In this document: piece by piece, positions 1-11,450 of the stretch | Position numbering within the stretch: the stretch's first letter is position 1 | How the letters are laid out: every line of letters begins with the position of its first letter | Source: Gentiana macrophylla | Lineage: Eukaryota; Streptophyta; Magnoliopsida; Gentianales; Gentianaceae | Length of the DNA stretch: 64,000 nt | NCBI GenBank assembly: GCA_026214975.1 | Contig: CM047814.1 | Location: 18,375,541-18,439,540, forward strand | Direction: 5' to 3' | Position numbers and translations under genes: made by a program | The notes under the pieces: model-generated | What the model was told of the DNA's origin: nothing | Database searches by the model: none | The model's input: only the letters and a program-made list of their open reading frames with translations

Positions 1-598
1 AGCTTCCAAGCATCGAAGAATGACTCATCCATTTTACATTTGGAAGGTAAAAATGTCGATCGAGGCATTAGGCGAGTCTTTGAGGGTGGAAAATTGACTT
101 AGGAACTCCTTCGAGTCTGCCCAAGTGGTGATAGATCGAGGGGTTAAGGAGTTATACCACTCTTTTGCTTCTCTCTCGCGAGAGAAAGGGAAAAGCTTTA
201 ATTTTATAGCATCCTCGGAAAACTCCTTGAATGCGGGTCGTGTCACGGATCTCCAGGAAGGCGTGGACATGATTATGCGGATTTTGAAGGTAGACCATAA
301 AGATAGATGCATCTTTGAAGCATCTGAATAAGACCAGTCTCGGCTCGAAGTGGTCTGCTGCGATTTGAGCGAGGCTGGCGAGGTTTACCGTGATGGCTCG
401 GCATAGCATAATCTGCTAATGACCGTCTATTGTCGACCATTGTGATAACGGTTTCTTCAAGTTCTTCTGGCAAGCTTCTTCAAGGTTTTCTATCGAGTGA
501 CCACTAAAGAGATTTGCCTCCTTTTTCGGTTTGGGCGGACAATAAATGCGTTCGATCTCGGATTGAAAATTAAAGGTCTGATTTTGCCGTGTAAGCAT
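1..598 (-). pseudogene. GyA gag, frameshifted Athila-type capsid gene (N-terminal part)
   Basis: Minus-strand gag start of an Athila-like gypsy element; the rest lies left of the window. The first codon is at 596-598 (MLTRQNQ...), like the MQTRSQ start of the GyE gag at 26982. Matching blocks occur in three frames: a DNRRSLADYAMP block near 400-430, an FLEIRDTTRIQGV block near 230-260 and an IKLKLFPFSRE...EWY block near 140-210. Each has a counterpart in GyE gag, so this is one gene broken by several frameshifts. The family product coats RNA in cytoplasmic particles. It is preceded on its own strand by a 740-nt leader, a PBS and an LTR. The protein is non-functional as it stands; assignment to the GyE lineage is firm, lineage naming is inference. 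Confidence 0.8.
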
Positions 599-1149
599 AC
601 TTTGAAGTGAAAATCGAGGAGCGGCAAGAGAAGCAGCGTTTTTTTTTTTTTTTTTTTACTAAGTCGTATAAGGCACCGCTTGTCAAATGAACGAGAAAGG
701 CGAGCAAAAGTAAATAGCACTCAGAACCGACTCTCTAGAAGGACACTTAGGTGTTCGAGACCGAGAATAGGTTGCAAGGAATGGAAAAGAGTGGAACAAG
801 GTGTGAAAGGTTGCTAAAGGTGATTAGGAAAGACTGGAAAGCGGAAAGGACTTAAGAAGGAATGAAATTGGATATTTGTAGAATTTCACGGGTGTGAAAA
901 ATTTCACACCTGGGTGTGATATTTTCGGCTAAAAAGTTTGTTTTTTTTTTTTTTTTTTTTTTTTTTTTTGACTACAAAAATTTCAGGTGTGAAAAATCGG
1001 CACACCAGTGTGAAGCTCACGTCCAATGTGCGCCTTTTTTTTTTAACCAATTAAAAAAATTTAGGTAAACAAAAACAAACAATCTAGGTCAACTATTTGG
1101 TTTTTGCTTTTGGCCTTATACGGCGGCTGTTCTGCTAAAGTTGTTGTTG

Positions 1150-1180
<31 letters not shown>

Positions 1181-1340
1181 TTATATTTTTTTATTTTATT
1201 TTTAATAGAAAACTAGGGCCGACTGAAAGAATGAATCACCAAAAATAAAATCAAGCGCAGCCAACCTTTGCCTTGAAGGTTAACGGATCAAGTACAGGCG
1301 ACAACTAAAACAAAAATAGAAACACACAACCGTTGCCAAT
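599..1340 (-). other. GyA untranslated leader between PBS and gag
   Basis: No coding signal. It has long T runs (639-658, 941-969), a TTA microsatellite near 1150-1180, and an unusual perfect palindrome at 891-910, GGTGTGAAAAATTTCACACC (9-nt arms, AA centre). A degenerate copy of the palindrome lies at about 985-1005 and further GTGTGA words lie nearby. The GyE leader (26760-26930) also carries reiterated palindromic words at the same place relative to gag. Confidence 0.6.
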
Positions 1341-1358
1341 TCCCGCAACGGCGCAAAA
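1341..1358 (-). other. GyA primer-binding site (decayed)
   Basis: Read on the minus strand this is TTGCGCCGTTGCGGGAAT, a mutated form of the TGGCGCCGTTGCCGGGGA PBS seen intact in GyD and, with one change, in GyE. It directly follows the LTR boundary at 1361, which fixes the element as minus-oriented. Confidence 0.7.
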
Positions 1359-1360
1359 CT

Positions 1361-2536
1361 TGTTGTAGAAAGCGGATTATATAAATAAAAGGATCAAAAC
1401 AAGTTATAGAATTTATAATCCGGTCGTGGCCTCAAGTGCAAGGTAAATAGCAAAATGGTGTAACGGAGTCGATCACGGGAATTGGGGTTGTATCGATTCA
1501 AGTTTTAGTTGCAAATGTCACGAGTTTATACTAATTATGCGATAATGAAGCAGTAAAAGCGGCGATGAGCAGTCACGATGAGCGATAAGCGCAGATGAGC
1601 GGTAAATTTCAGAAAAATAATAATTAACAACTAGGGTGAAGGCTTGAACAATTATCCTAATGCGTTGATATAAAAGCAAGCAAACACGGTTCCACGAATC
1701 AAACAAATACGGTTTCAAACTATTAATCAAATGATTCTATCCCAAGGTTACGATTATTACACCTAACCGGATGCCCAAATCTCTAATTGCTTAGATGATT
1801 TTATTCACAATCTTTTATCAAAGATTGATCCTTTAGCGTTCTTAGGTGGGGATATTTATCAATATCCAAAATCTAAACCGTTTAAACCACAACTTTCGTT
1901 ATAATTTGGTTTAAAAGATTCAAACTTTTGTATAGTGACCTAGGGTTCCATTAATTATCATCAACGGATTATCAAATCATACACATAATCTATCGATCGA
2001 AATGCAAATACGATATGAAATTGATACAAAAGTTCTAACCTTTAGATATTTATCAATAGATAAATAGAATTGAAAACCGAAATCCGTTCAAAACGCTTCC
2101 CCAAGTTTGCTTGAGAAGGAAATTAGCTCCTCATTGTTGAGAAATTTACACCCTAATTTTGTGTTTTTGGCTGAAAATATAAAGGAAAAAAAAAAAAGAA
2201 AAAGTCGGCCCTCTCTTGTGTGAATTGCGGCTCTGTATCAATATTGTATATTTAGGGTATAAAGTGCTGCTGCTTTTTTATAGGGAACAATGTCGGCTGC
2301 TACAGTGTTTAAGTCGGTTGAATCATTCTTTTTTTTAGGACTGAAACTTCTAAAATTCATATCTTGAGTTGTAGACCTCCAAAAATTATGATCCGAACGT
2401 CATAATTAAGCTCTCGGGAAAATCTACAACTTTCATTAAGGACTCTTCTTCAGAAAACGCCTTTTTGACTAGCCCGTCGTGTTACGAGTCGCTCGACTCT
2501 CTTAAGTGGATCGTGGATATGCAATATGGTTGAAGT
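1361..2536 (-). repeat. GyA 5' LTR, partial
   Basis: LTR 3' portion on the minus strand; its boundary with the PBS starts TG at 1361 on the plus strand. The stretch 1380-1470 aligns with the LTR end of GyB (2560-2650) and in reverse with the GyE LTR end (26530-26620): the words 'ccggt...ccaagtgcaggg...gtagtatagtg' recur. A 'gagttgtagacctcc...ctacaactttcat' module is at about 2345-2470. A minus-strand TATA-like CTATAAAAAAG lies at about 2274-2284. The LTR is interrupted at 2537 by the TG end of GyB. The 5 bases before that end are GAAGT; the far duplicate is not found because GyB is truncated. Confidence 0.7.
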
Positions 2537-3539
2537 TGTCTCGGATTTTATGCTCAGCAAAATATAACAAGTAATAAATTAAATCCGGTCTACCCCAAGT
2601 GCAGGGATCGTAGTATAGTGATTAAAACCGGAGTCGAGTCCATAGGGAATCGAGGTTTATCTAGTTCTTAATAATTTTTCTAACCTTGTCACAACTATTA
2701 TTATTACTAAAATTTACACAAAACAAAACTAAAAACGAAAACAACAAAAATAAACTGGACAGAAGATCAAAGATCTAAAGCCAGGAAAGATAATTACGAA
2801 CCGAACTAACTAAGTTGTTCCTATTTTATAACTAAAACTATAATTATAAACTTGCTACAATTACTACGATGAAAACGAAGCAAGACAGCACAAACGATTT
2901 TTCTCAATTAATTTAACAATGAACAAGCAATGATCCACCGATTCCCGTAACCCTCAATTTCTACTCTAGATTGTCTAGTGATGATTTAATAAAGATTGTG
3001 GTTCACCTATCAAAAGTATGAATTTCTAATCTCTTAGATAATTCGCCTATTAATCTCTCATCTCTCGATCTTAAAGATTAACGCTTCCATAACAAAGGTG
3101 TAAGATTTCTCAATCTAGCAACCTAGATATTAACCTAACAACTCTCGTTATTTTTAGGTTAAAAATCTAATCTTTACTACGGTGATCTAAGGTTTAACGA
3201 CGATTCTCATCAAACGTTAAACATCAAACAGCAACCATCTCTCGATTTAAATTGCATAATCAATAAGAACATAATAAAGATACAAACTTTGATAAAAACT
3301 CACAAAACAATCCAAAAGTCGAAATCGAGATGTTGCTAAGAATCGGTTTCACAAGGCTTGTTCCAACGTGCTTTAGCCTCTCATCATCGTATGATTGCTT
3401 AAAATCATTTCAGATTACAACTGTTAATTCGGAGACCGTATTCTCCGGAAATAGTTACGACTTCAACAACAACAATCTTTCGATAACTATCCAAGCATTA
3501 CAACGGTACTACGGATACTATTTTATTTATGGCATAATG

Positions 3540-3580
3540 CCTATATATATATATATATATACTACTACTACTAGGGATTA

Positions 3581-3627
<47 letters not shown>

Positions 3628-3928
3628 TTTTTGTCCAGAAGGACAAAATTATCAAAAAAATCGGGATAGAAGGAAACTGTAATTTAATAAGGACAAAAGT
3701 AACAAATATGAAGTAACAAATGTGGAATAAAGTAAATATTAAGTAACAATTGTGAAACACAAAGTAACATTAACACGTTAAGTAACAATTTTAAAGTAAC
3801 AATTGTGAATTTGTCCTTTATAATCATGAAAATGTTACTTTTGTCCTTCCAGACCCATTTATAATTTTTTTTGTCCTTGTGGCCCATTCCCCCTATATAT
3901 ATATAAGGTAATATATATATTTTTGGTA

Positions 3929-3984
<56 letters not shown>

Positions 3985-3985
3985 T
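3540..3985. repeat. (TA)n microsatellites inside the GyB LTR
   Basis: Two nearly pure TA runs, at about 3541-3625 (with a short ACTACTACTAGGG interruption) and 3930-3982. Between them lies a region with many 'aagtaacaa' words (3700-3810). Apparent ORFs here are translated TA repeats. Confidence 0.9.
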
Positions 3986-4211
3986 AGCTAGATATATATA
4001 TAGATAGTTAGATAAATATATATGTATATATATAGATAGATATATATAGATACTATAGATATGAAACAAATAAAGAAAAGTAAATTATATAAAAAATATG
4101 AAACAAACGAAAGAAAAGTAAATATTTATATATATATATATATATGTTACTACTACAAACAAGAAAAGAAAAGAAATGGCCGAAGCAAAGGCCAGGAAAG
4201 CTGATGAGAAT

Positions 4212-4371
4212 GGCCATATTTATAAGCAAATTTGGATAGGCCGGATCGATCCGGGAAAGGGCCGGATCGATCCGGGATTAAAAAACTTTATCTTTTAGCT
4301 TATCCTCTGCAGACCCATGTGATAATCATCATTACCCCGGATCGATCCGGGATTAGGCCGGATCGATCCAG
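4212..4371 (-). promoter_or_regulatory. Palindrome array next to a TATA-like box in the GyB LTR
   Basis: CCGGATCGATCCGG occurs at 4241-4254, 4262-4275 and 4337-4350, with one mismatch at 4358-4371. On the minus strand the array lies immediately upstream of TTATAAATATGG (4214-4226), so in the likely U3. The repeats and position are seen directly; a promoter role is inference. Confidence 0.55.
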
Positions 4372-4917
4372 AGTGTATAACATCCGGTTTTGAGCTGAAA
4401 CTTGAAAAATTCATATATTGAGTTGTAGACCTCCGATTGACGTGATTCAAAATGCGTTGGAAAGCTATTTCAAAGATCTACAACTTTCATGAAGGACTCT
4501 TCTTCAGAAAATGCCTTTTTGATGGGCCATTTGTTCGTCGAAGATATAATTCGATAATGGTAATACGAACCGTTGATCCACTTGAACTTTTAAACTTGCG
4601 ACACTTCCTTACACCCTTCAAAAGATATGATTTAATTTCAAAAAGTGTCGTCACTCGGGGTCTTGATTTTTTACCTAGAAATCTGCAATAAAGCACCAAA
4701 ATACCAAGCGTAAATCCGACACGACACTCCGGTTACTAAACCGGTACAAAAACTTATAAAAACACGATAAAAATACGATATTTTATATAATACTTACTAC
4801 TTATATAATTAGATAAAACCTATAAATTAATGACTTGATTTGATACATAAATGCTCAAAATGGTATCAGAAGTGGGGTGAAATGTTATAATAATAACGGT
4901 GAATTTTTCCGTCATCA

Positions 4918-5304
4918 CAAACCCCCCACTTAGCTTTTGGTCGTCCTCGATCAAAACAAGTGATAAAACAAAATGAATGAGGGACAAATTCATGAAGATA
5001 CAAGATATAAGGGACAACCAGATGTTGCAACCATTCGAATTACAACCAGGCGTTAACCTTAATATAAATGTATAACAGAGTGTGTGTGTGAATAACCTCT
5101 CAAAATTATCATCACGCAATTAATCATGAAATCATGCATGCAAGACTTGTAATTGCAAACCATAGGCTTAAGAATGATACCAATCTCCACTAATCGAGAC
5201 ATTTAGAATCAAGAAGTTAGATCCGGTAGGACTTGAAAGGTTATAACGTTAGGCCAGGGTAATTTCGGTTAATCGAAAAGGATATTTTAGGAACTGGAGA
5301 AAAA
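4918..5304 (-). mobile_element. GyB internal tail with polypurine tract, truncated
   Basis: 4918-4935 read on the minus strand is a purine-rich tract (GCTAAGTGGGGGGTTTG) directly before the 3' LTR. The stretch 4918-5092 matches the equivalent part of GyD (9785-9957), including GGTCGTCCTCGATCAAAAC and GTGTGTGTGTG. After 5093 the sequences diverge. The rest of GyB, including its 5' LTR, is missing; the sequence passes into the copia LTR remnant at about 5305. Confidence 0.65.
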
Positions 5305-5367
5305 GAATTATTATTTTTCCAATTATTTAGTGGGCTTGGGCTCCACAAAAGAGTGATCCACCCAACA
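5305..5367 (-). repeat. CoC 3' LTR remnant (63 bp)
   Basis: 'attattatttttccaattatttagtggg...' up to CCCAACA at 5367 matches the end of the CoC 5' LTR (19053-19115) with a few changes. Only about a tenth of the 656-bp LTR remains. The LTR end is followed by the polypurine tract at 5368-5385 (minus: GTTGTGAGGGGGAGATT). Confidence 0.8.
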
Positions 5368-5377
5368 AATCTCCCCC

Positions 5378-6015
5378 TCACAACATTGTGGAGGAATTCG
5401 TCATTCCCACAATAGAACGACATATCTCAAGCTTCCCTCTTGTCAACGCTTTTGTCAACATATCCGCACCATTGTCATCCGTGTGCACTTTTTCAAGTTC
5501 TAACAACTTCAACTCCAACACATCCCGAATCCAATGATAACGAACATCAATGTGCTTGGTCCTAGAATGAAAAGCTGCATTCTTACCAAGATGAATAGCA
5601 CTCTGGCTTTCACAAAGCAACACATACTGATCTTGCTTCAAACCAAGCTCCTGGAGAAACTTCTTCATCCACAACAACTCTTTACACAATTCAGTTGCTG
5701 CAATATACTCAGCTTCAGTAGTTGAAAGTGCAACACATTTTTGCAACCTCGATTGCCATGACACAGCTTTAACCAAATATTCTGAAGTAGACTTGTAAGA
5801 ATCAACATCTCCAGCCGTATCAGAATCAGTAAAACCAACCAACACGGGTTTTTCACCACCAAAAGTGAGTCATAAATCCGTAGTACCCCTGAGATATATC
5901 TCATAATCCATTTCACAGCATTCCTATGCTCTCTACCAGGATTAGAAAGAAAACGACTGACCTTACCAACTGCATAAGCTATGTCTGGTCTAGTACATAC
6001 CATTGCATACATCAA
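5378..6015 (-). pseudogene. CoC RNase H domain and RT C-terminus (copia pol)
   Basis: Two overlapping minus frames (5378-5845 and 5665-6015) hold MYAMVCTRPDIAYAVGKVSRFL, then GFTDSDTAGDVDSYKSTS, LSTTEAEYIAATELCKE, SRTKHIDVRYHWIRD and ADMLTKAL. These are the connection and RNase H motifs of Ty1/copia pol, in the expected order, with a frameshift between them near 5850. The domain would degrade the RNA of the RNA-DNA hybrid in the particle. The last codons lie just before the polypurine tract. Part of the CoC polyprotein; dead because of frameshifts. Confidence 0.9.
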
Positions 6016-6249
6016 ACTACCCCTTTCTTTGAAGCATACGGGACCTTACGCAGATCTTTCCTTTTCATCATCGCTAGAAGGACACTGTTTGATACTTAAC
6101 TTGAAATGATATGCAAGTGGACTGGACACTTCTTTAGCATCACTCATGCTAAATCTCTAAAGCACCTTCTTTATGTACTTCTTTTGTGACAAAAGACTTG
6201 CTTTGCATGGCCCAAGTCTTTCATGGCAAAGACTTGCTTAACTACAGAT

Positions 6250-6762
6250 TCAACTTGTCAATCCTTGAAGCATTCTTGCCAACATCAAAATATCATGAAC
6301 ATAAAGTAAAAGAATGATAAAATCATCCTCTAAGAATATGCTAATAAACACGCAAGGATCTGAAGTAGTCTTCCGGTTACCCAGCTCATTCATGACAGAC
6401 TCAAATTTCCTATACCACTGTCTAGGCACTTGCTTCAACCCATAAAGACTCTTCTTCAACTTGCACACATGATTCTCTTTTCCTTTGACCTGAAAACCCT
6501 CTGGCTGCTCCATGCAGATGTCTTCTTCCAAATCACCATGAAGAAAAGTTGTTTTAACATCCATTTGCTCAACCTCCAAATCAAGACTAGCTGCCAAGCC
6601 AAGAACAGTCCGGATAGAAGACATTTTCACAACAGGAGAGAAAATCTCACCAAAATCATTGCCATTTCTCTGACCAAAACCTTTTACCACTAATCTCGCC
6701 TTATATTGATGTGTAGAATTATTGTCTTCATTCTTAATTCTGAAGACCCACTCATTCTGCAA
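6250..6762 (-). pseudogene. CoC reverse transcriptase domain with YVHD in place of YVDD
   Basis: A 170-residue frame with copia RT motifs: KARLVVKGFGQRNGNDFGEIFSPVVK (about 21-46), LDLEVEQMDVKTTFLHGDLEEDICMEQPEGF (60-90) and CKLKKSLYGLKQVPRQWYRKF (100-120). The catalytic box reads LLLYVHDIL (152-160), so the first metal-binding Asp is His; the codon is CAT where GAT is expected. This alone should abolish polymerization. N-terminal RT residues continue at 6690-6929 in another frame, and 6040-6249 is decayed RT. Confidence 0.92.
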
Positions 6763-6929
6763 AGCTTTCTTCCCCTAGGATATTTCACCAACTCATATGT
6801 GTGATTGTCATGCAGAGACTCCATCTCGTCTTTCATATCATCAAGCCATTTATCTTTATGTTCATCATCCATGGCTTCCTCAAAACATTCAGGCTCTCCA
6901 CTATCTGAGAGCTGAATATACTTAGTCAC
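6690..6929 (-). pseudogene. CoC linker between integrase and RT (RVT_2 N-terminus)
   Basis: A 79-residue frame with PECFEEAMDDEHKDKWLDDMKDEMESLHDNHTYELV, the usual start of the copia RT module (substitution of a short peptide between INT and RT). It is one frame away from the INT piece upstream and the RT piece downstream, so small indels separate all three. Confidence 0.85.
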
Positions 6930-7453
6930 TGGATATATCGTAGAAGGGTGTCTCTCTTTAGTAGACTCCTGGGAATAACTAAAGGAGCCTTATCTAGTAC
7001 TGGTTCCTCAATCACATCATTGTCAATGTTTTGATCAAAATCAATTGCATCATCTGCATCATCCTGCTGATTACCCTGGTCATCAACTGCACCATGCTCC
7101 TCTATGGGTGTAGGAGAAATTATCTCTAAGTCAGCTAAACCATCACTAGCCTGAGGTGTTGAAATCTGATTTTTATCAACATCCTGCAAAGTCTCATTCT
7201 CTGCAAACACAACATCTCGGCTTCTAATCACTTTCTTGTCAACAGGATCATAAAATTTGTACCCAAACTCATCTTGACCATAACCCAGAAAAATACATTG
7301 TTTAGTCTTAGCATCAAGCTTAGACCTCTCATCTTTAGGAATGTGAACATAAGCTTTACAACCGAAAACTCGTAAATAATGGTAAGATACATCTTTATCT
7401 GACCATACCTTCTGAGGAACATCATTCTGCAAAGGAACAATGGAAACAGATTT
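6926..7453 (-). pseudogene. CoC integrase C-terminal part, beyond the GyD insertion
   Basis: The frame reads VPLQNDVPQKVWSDKDVSYHYLRVFGCKAYVHIPKDERSKLDAKTKQCIFLGYGQDEFGYKFYDPV, the standard copia INT C-terminal block, then an acidic linker (DDQGNQQDDADDAIDFDQNID). Upstream codons are cut off by the GyD LTR at 7459; the remaining INT is at 16540-17156. The short AGTAC duplicate lies at 7454-7458. Confidence 0.92.
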
Positions 7454-7458
7454 AGTAC

Positions 7459-9784
7459 TGACAGACCTAAACCTAACCTTGGAAAGCGCGCGCGTAAAGT
7501 CGACGGACATTACCTAGGCTATCAGATCCTAACCGGCGCAGATGTACCGGGTCAAATTGTAGTGCTAGTCTGGTGAGTCAGGTCGTATTCCTCAGGGAAA
7601 ACATGGTAATTCTTTTAAGTGGGGTTAAACACCAAGAAGCTATTATTAACTCGATCTAAGTCGCAGTTTTATCAGTTTTATCGGGTTAGATCGTTAGATT
7701 AGTTAGATTGTTAGTAAAGCAGTAAATAAATAAATAATATATATATTTTTAGATCTAGCCAAGAATACTTTACTGAATCAATATCTTTTAGTAGAAATAA
7801 ATGAGACAGATCTTCCTTTATTCAAGGTGTAAATTATATATGAATCGGTGTACTCCTAAGCTAGACAACTCCTCCTCACAGCTGGCGTATGAAATTGTCA
7901 TATGTCCATTGCATCGATCCAAGGTCCACAATCATTACGGTTTTTCCGAGCAGTCCCGAGTACAAATCTACCTTTAGATAAAAAGGAGTCATTCCGTTCG
8001 TCAAACGGTCAATTTTATTTAAAAGGCTCCGGTTGTCAAAGCCGGACGATTCAACTTTCCGGTTTAAGTTTCAATTAAACTGATGATTTAACATTATTAC
8101 GATCTCGAGTACAAATTTCAATAAGATTTGTTTTTCTAGGACAAATCTGCCCCCGGGTAGGAAATAGGATTCCGTTTGTTAGACAAACGGCCATTTTTAC
8201 CCTCCGGTCTTTCTATTACGATCTCGTATTCTAATCGCGTTGTCAATTCATTAGATTACGTTCAAATAGAAAGAGATTCATTATAATCAGTTTTAATCAT
8301 TATTACCAGAGTCGATCATCCATTTTACCAAAAAGATTAACTAATTCAGATTCATATCTTGGCTAGATATATTTTTAGTTTAACATAATTAAAATATATA
8401 AATAGAAATAGAAATAGTAAACATAATAACATTAGAAAATTACCGATTACAATCATTTGAATCGGGTCGTTTCCACGGATGTAGTATAACAAAGCTTCGA
8501 TTTTAACAATCTTGGTAATTATTCGCCATTACAACGGTATTATAACTACTTTATTTATATAAAAAAAATATATATATACATACATGTACATATGTATATA
8601 TACTAGACCCAAACTAAAAGATAGATGAAATATATATATATACGGATGTATATATATATTAGACGTGTGTGTGTGTATATATATATAGATATATCTATAT
8701 ATATAAAGTGTGTACAAAAATAAAAAGGGAAAGAAAGAAGAAAGAACGGAAGAAGGGGAGAAAAGAGGGGCAAATGTTTTCATCCGATCTGCTCTGTATA
8801 TATAGAAAAAGGGGGAAGGCCGGACTGGGCCGGGAAATGGCCGGACCGGGCCGGCTATCATCATTGCAATCATTTCTCTTCATATGCTTGCATGTGCTGC
8901 GTATATAATTATATATAATTATATATTAAACTTCTAAAATTCATATCTTGAGTTGTAGACCTCCAAAAATCATGATTCAAACGTCATTAGAAAGCTCTCG
9001 GAAAACTCTACAACTTTCATGAAGGACTCTTCTCCAGAAAACGCCTTTTGATAAGCAAATTCATACTCGAACGTTTTGCGGGATTTTTACGAAATTGAAT
9101 CAATTAGCCACTTGACCACCATTTGAGTTGTAGAAGTCTGATTGACTTGATTCAAAATCCATTGGAAAGAGTTCTTGAAGATATACAACTTTTATGAAGG
9201 AAACTTCTTCAGAAAATGTCGTTTTGATGAGCCATTCGTATGTCGTGTCGTTTTCGGGATTTCCGCTAATACGAATCGGTTAGTCACTTGACCATAACTT
9301 GAGTTGTAGAACTCCAATTGATGTAATTCATAGTGCGTTGGAAAGATTATGTGAAGATCTACAACTTTCATTAAGAAGTCATCCCCTGAAAATGCCTCTA
9401 AGCTGGGTCAAATCTCCATCGAAAATAAATTACGGTTTAAGTACTTAGGAAAATTTGCTCCGTTTGAACTCGTAAGCTTGTGGCACCTTTTTCTAATCCT
9501 CTAAACACATCTTTTAGACTCAAAACATGTCGTTACGTGGAATTTTGGTCAATGTATAATCCTGCAATGAACCACCAAAATACCAAACGTAAATCCGACA
9601 CGACACTCCGGTTACTAAACCGATACAAAAACTAATAAAAATACGATAATTTATATAATAACTACTACTTATACATTTGAATAAAACTTAGTAATTTTGA
9701 CTTGATTTGATACAATAATGCTCAAAATGGTATCAATATTGGGGTAAAATGTCGTAATAATGATCATAAATTTATCTCTCATCA
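7459..9784 (-). repeat. GyD 3' LTR (2326 bp)
   Basis: Plus-strand ends TGACAGAC...TCTCATCA. It matches 14222-16539 almost throughout. A polypurine tract flanks it at 9785-9800. It contains three diverged 175-bp modules (8933-9400), a TA-rich stretch (8560-8705), GGCCGGAC(T/C)GGGCCGG words (8818-8833, 8839-8854) and, on the minus strand just after them, TATA-like CTATATATACAG (8795-8806). The first 500 bp differ from the other LTR mainly by short indels. Confidence 0.95.
8933..9410 (-). repeat. Three tandem 175-bp hairpin-bearing modules in the GyD 3' LTR
   Basis: Each module holds AGTTGTAGA and, 40-55 nt on, its complement TCTACAACT or a variant: 8951-8959/9007-9015, 9126-9134/9182-9190 (one mismatch), 9302-9310/9358-9366. 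Each is followed by a 'tcttcagaaaatgcc'-like word. The spacing is 175-176 bp. The same triplet is at 15685-16160 in the other LTR, and single copies are in GyA and GyB LTRs. Confidence 0.8.
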
Positions 9785-11380
9785 CAACCCCCTACTTAGC
9801 TTTTGGTCGTCCTCGATCAAAACAAGCGATAAAACAAAATGAATAAGAGATAAATTCATGAAGATAGAAGGTATAAGAGACAACCAGATGTTGCAACCGT
9901 ATAGAATTACAACCAGGCGTTAACCTTAATATAAATGTATAACAGAGTGTGTGTGTGACAAGCCTTTTCAATTTCCACTATCCTCTCTTGAATAATTCAA
10001 GCAAACGCACAAATATCCATTCAGACAGTCCTAATGACTTTCCTAGGTATAGGCAGTAACAGTTCCACACAAAGTTCTTCCGAGTACTTATTAGGATAAT
10101 CTCTAAAGCATATCATTCAGTTTATACTGGGGATAGTCAGAAGATAGCTAAGTTTTCAACAACTCTTAAACTTTTTTTTTTTTCTTTTTTTTTTCTTTTT
10201 CGATGAGCTTAATTTCACATTTGTAGCATATGCCTTCATTCCCAGCAATAGGACGTTTCGTGATAACACCCTAGCTGGACTACTATCATCAGCAATGGGA
10301 GCTTTTAAACCTCATAGTGATATAGGACGTTTCGTGATAACGCCCTACTGCACTCAAATCATTGGTAGCTACAACCAACATATAGATAGTTCATCTTTAT
10401 TTATTTTTTTTTTTTTTTTTTTCATAAACTTAACTTATATCCTTTCTATCACATTCAAACCTTGGATATTCACAAGACACGTTCAAAAGTTAGGTACTAA
10501 GTTCTTCATTATTATCTAGAATAACCACTAGGATCTTGAATGGATACAGTTTAAAATTTTTCGTTTCAATATCAAAGGCTTACGTGAAGGAATTCATGTT
10601 ACACAAATATATTTGGAATTACTATGCACTTACGGTTCACATTGGTTATACACATCCAAATTGATCATTATATCTTCAAATCCATGAAATATATACCTTA
10701 TACAGTTTATTTTAATCAACTAAATAATGCTCGAAAAAGATCAAAAACTAAGAGATTTATTGATACAAAATAAGCATTAACGCCGCCATTGCTAGACCAA
10801 CGACTCCACTCCCCACTTACGAACTTACATTGTCCTCAATGTAAAGTGAGTGTAAATAAGTTGTTGGGAAAGCAATGGTGCACTAAAACAAGTCAAAACA
10901 AATACTCGGATGATATTAAAGGGTGGGTGGGTGGGTTAAAGTTATGACCGTTGTGTGTGCAAATAAAATAAAAGTATGTGGAGTGTGACAGTGTAATACA
11001 AAAGGGTAGATAAACACACCACATATACTTTTATTGATTTAAAACACACAATATTCCACAGTAGTTGAACTAATACATGTCACACATTATTTGAAATTTA
11101 AAACAGACTAGATCATGATATGAAATGTGTGACAAAGTATTAACTCTGAGTCTTTTATACCCAGATCCTCAAGGGTTATTTCAAATTGTTCTATCAACCT
11201 AAGTCCAAGAAATAATGCATTTGAATTTTTCTCTTTGATTTCCATCGGGATTTTCGGATAACCACCTAATCATTCCCGTTATAATGACATTCAAACATTC
11301 ATCCTAAGACTTGGTGAAACAAAATGAAAATCAATCCAAGTATTCGCAAAGTATCATCCAAAGTATGAGTAATTATTATA
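9785..11380 (-). other. GyD 3' non-coding interior
   Basis: There is no gene. It holds the polypurine tract (9785-9800), T-rich runs (10171-10200, 10402-10421), two copies of 'ataggacgtttcgtgataac(a/g)ccct' (about 10250 and 10322) and a GGGT run (10921-10936). The word ACATTGTCCTCAATGTAAAGT (10828-10848) on the minus strand resembles the ACATTGAGGACAATGT motif that follows pol in many Athila/Tat elements. Confidence 0.6.
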
Positions 11381-11389
11381 TTTAACATT

Positions 11390-11450
11390 TTACGGGCTGC
11401 CTCCCGTAGCGCTTTTAGTTAACGTCGTTCGCTCGACCAAAATGATAATG
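11390..11450 (-). pseudogene. GyD remnant of the pol 3' terminus
   Basis: The minus strand reads GTCGAGCGAACGACGTTAAC then AAAAGCGCTACGGGAGGCAGCC. This is the nucleotide signature of the last codons of Athila/Tat integrase (a '..ALRGRQP' type tail, from family knowledge). Its survival without RT or INT implies an internal deletion rather than a missing 3' end. Confidence 0.5.

Larger units (their letters stand above)
2537..4917 (-). repeat. GyB 3' LTR (Athila/Tat-type, about 2.38 kb)
   Basis: On the plus strand it starts TGTCTCGGATTTTATGC (the reverse of a GTGACA-like LTR end, compare GyE at 26656) and ends GTCATCA at 4917. A minus-strand polypurine tract follows at once (4918-4935). It holds two (TA)n tracts (about 3540-3625 and 3930-3982) and one 'gagttgtagacc' module (about 4395-4510). 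Four copies of the 14-bp palindrome CCGGATCGATCCGG lie between 4241 and 4371. A TATA-like GCTTATAAATATGGCC on the minus strand (4212-4227) sits just downstream of them. The last 200 bp are very similar to the GyD LTR end, so GyB and GyD are related families. Confidence 0.75.

Noticed and set aside
8529..8908. ORFs of 60-114 residues, repeated at 15261-15662
   Set aside because: They overlap TA-rich LTR sequence of GyD and occur in both LTRs with frame differences; Tyr/Ile runs are translated TA repeats.
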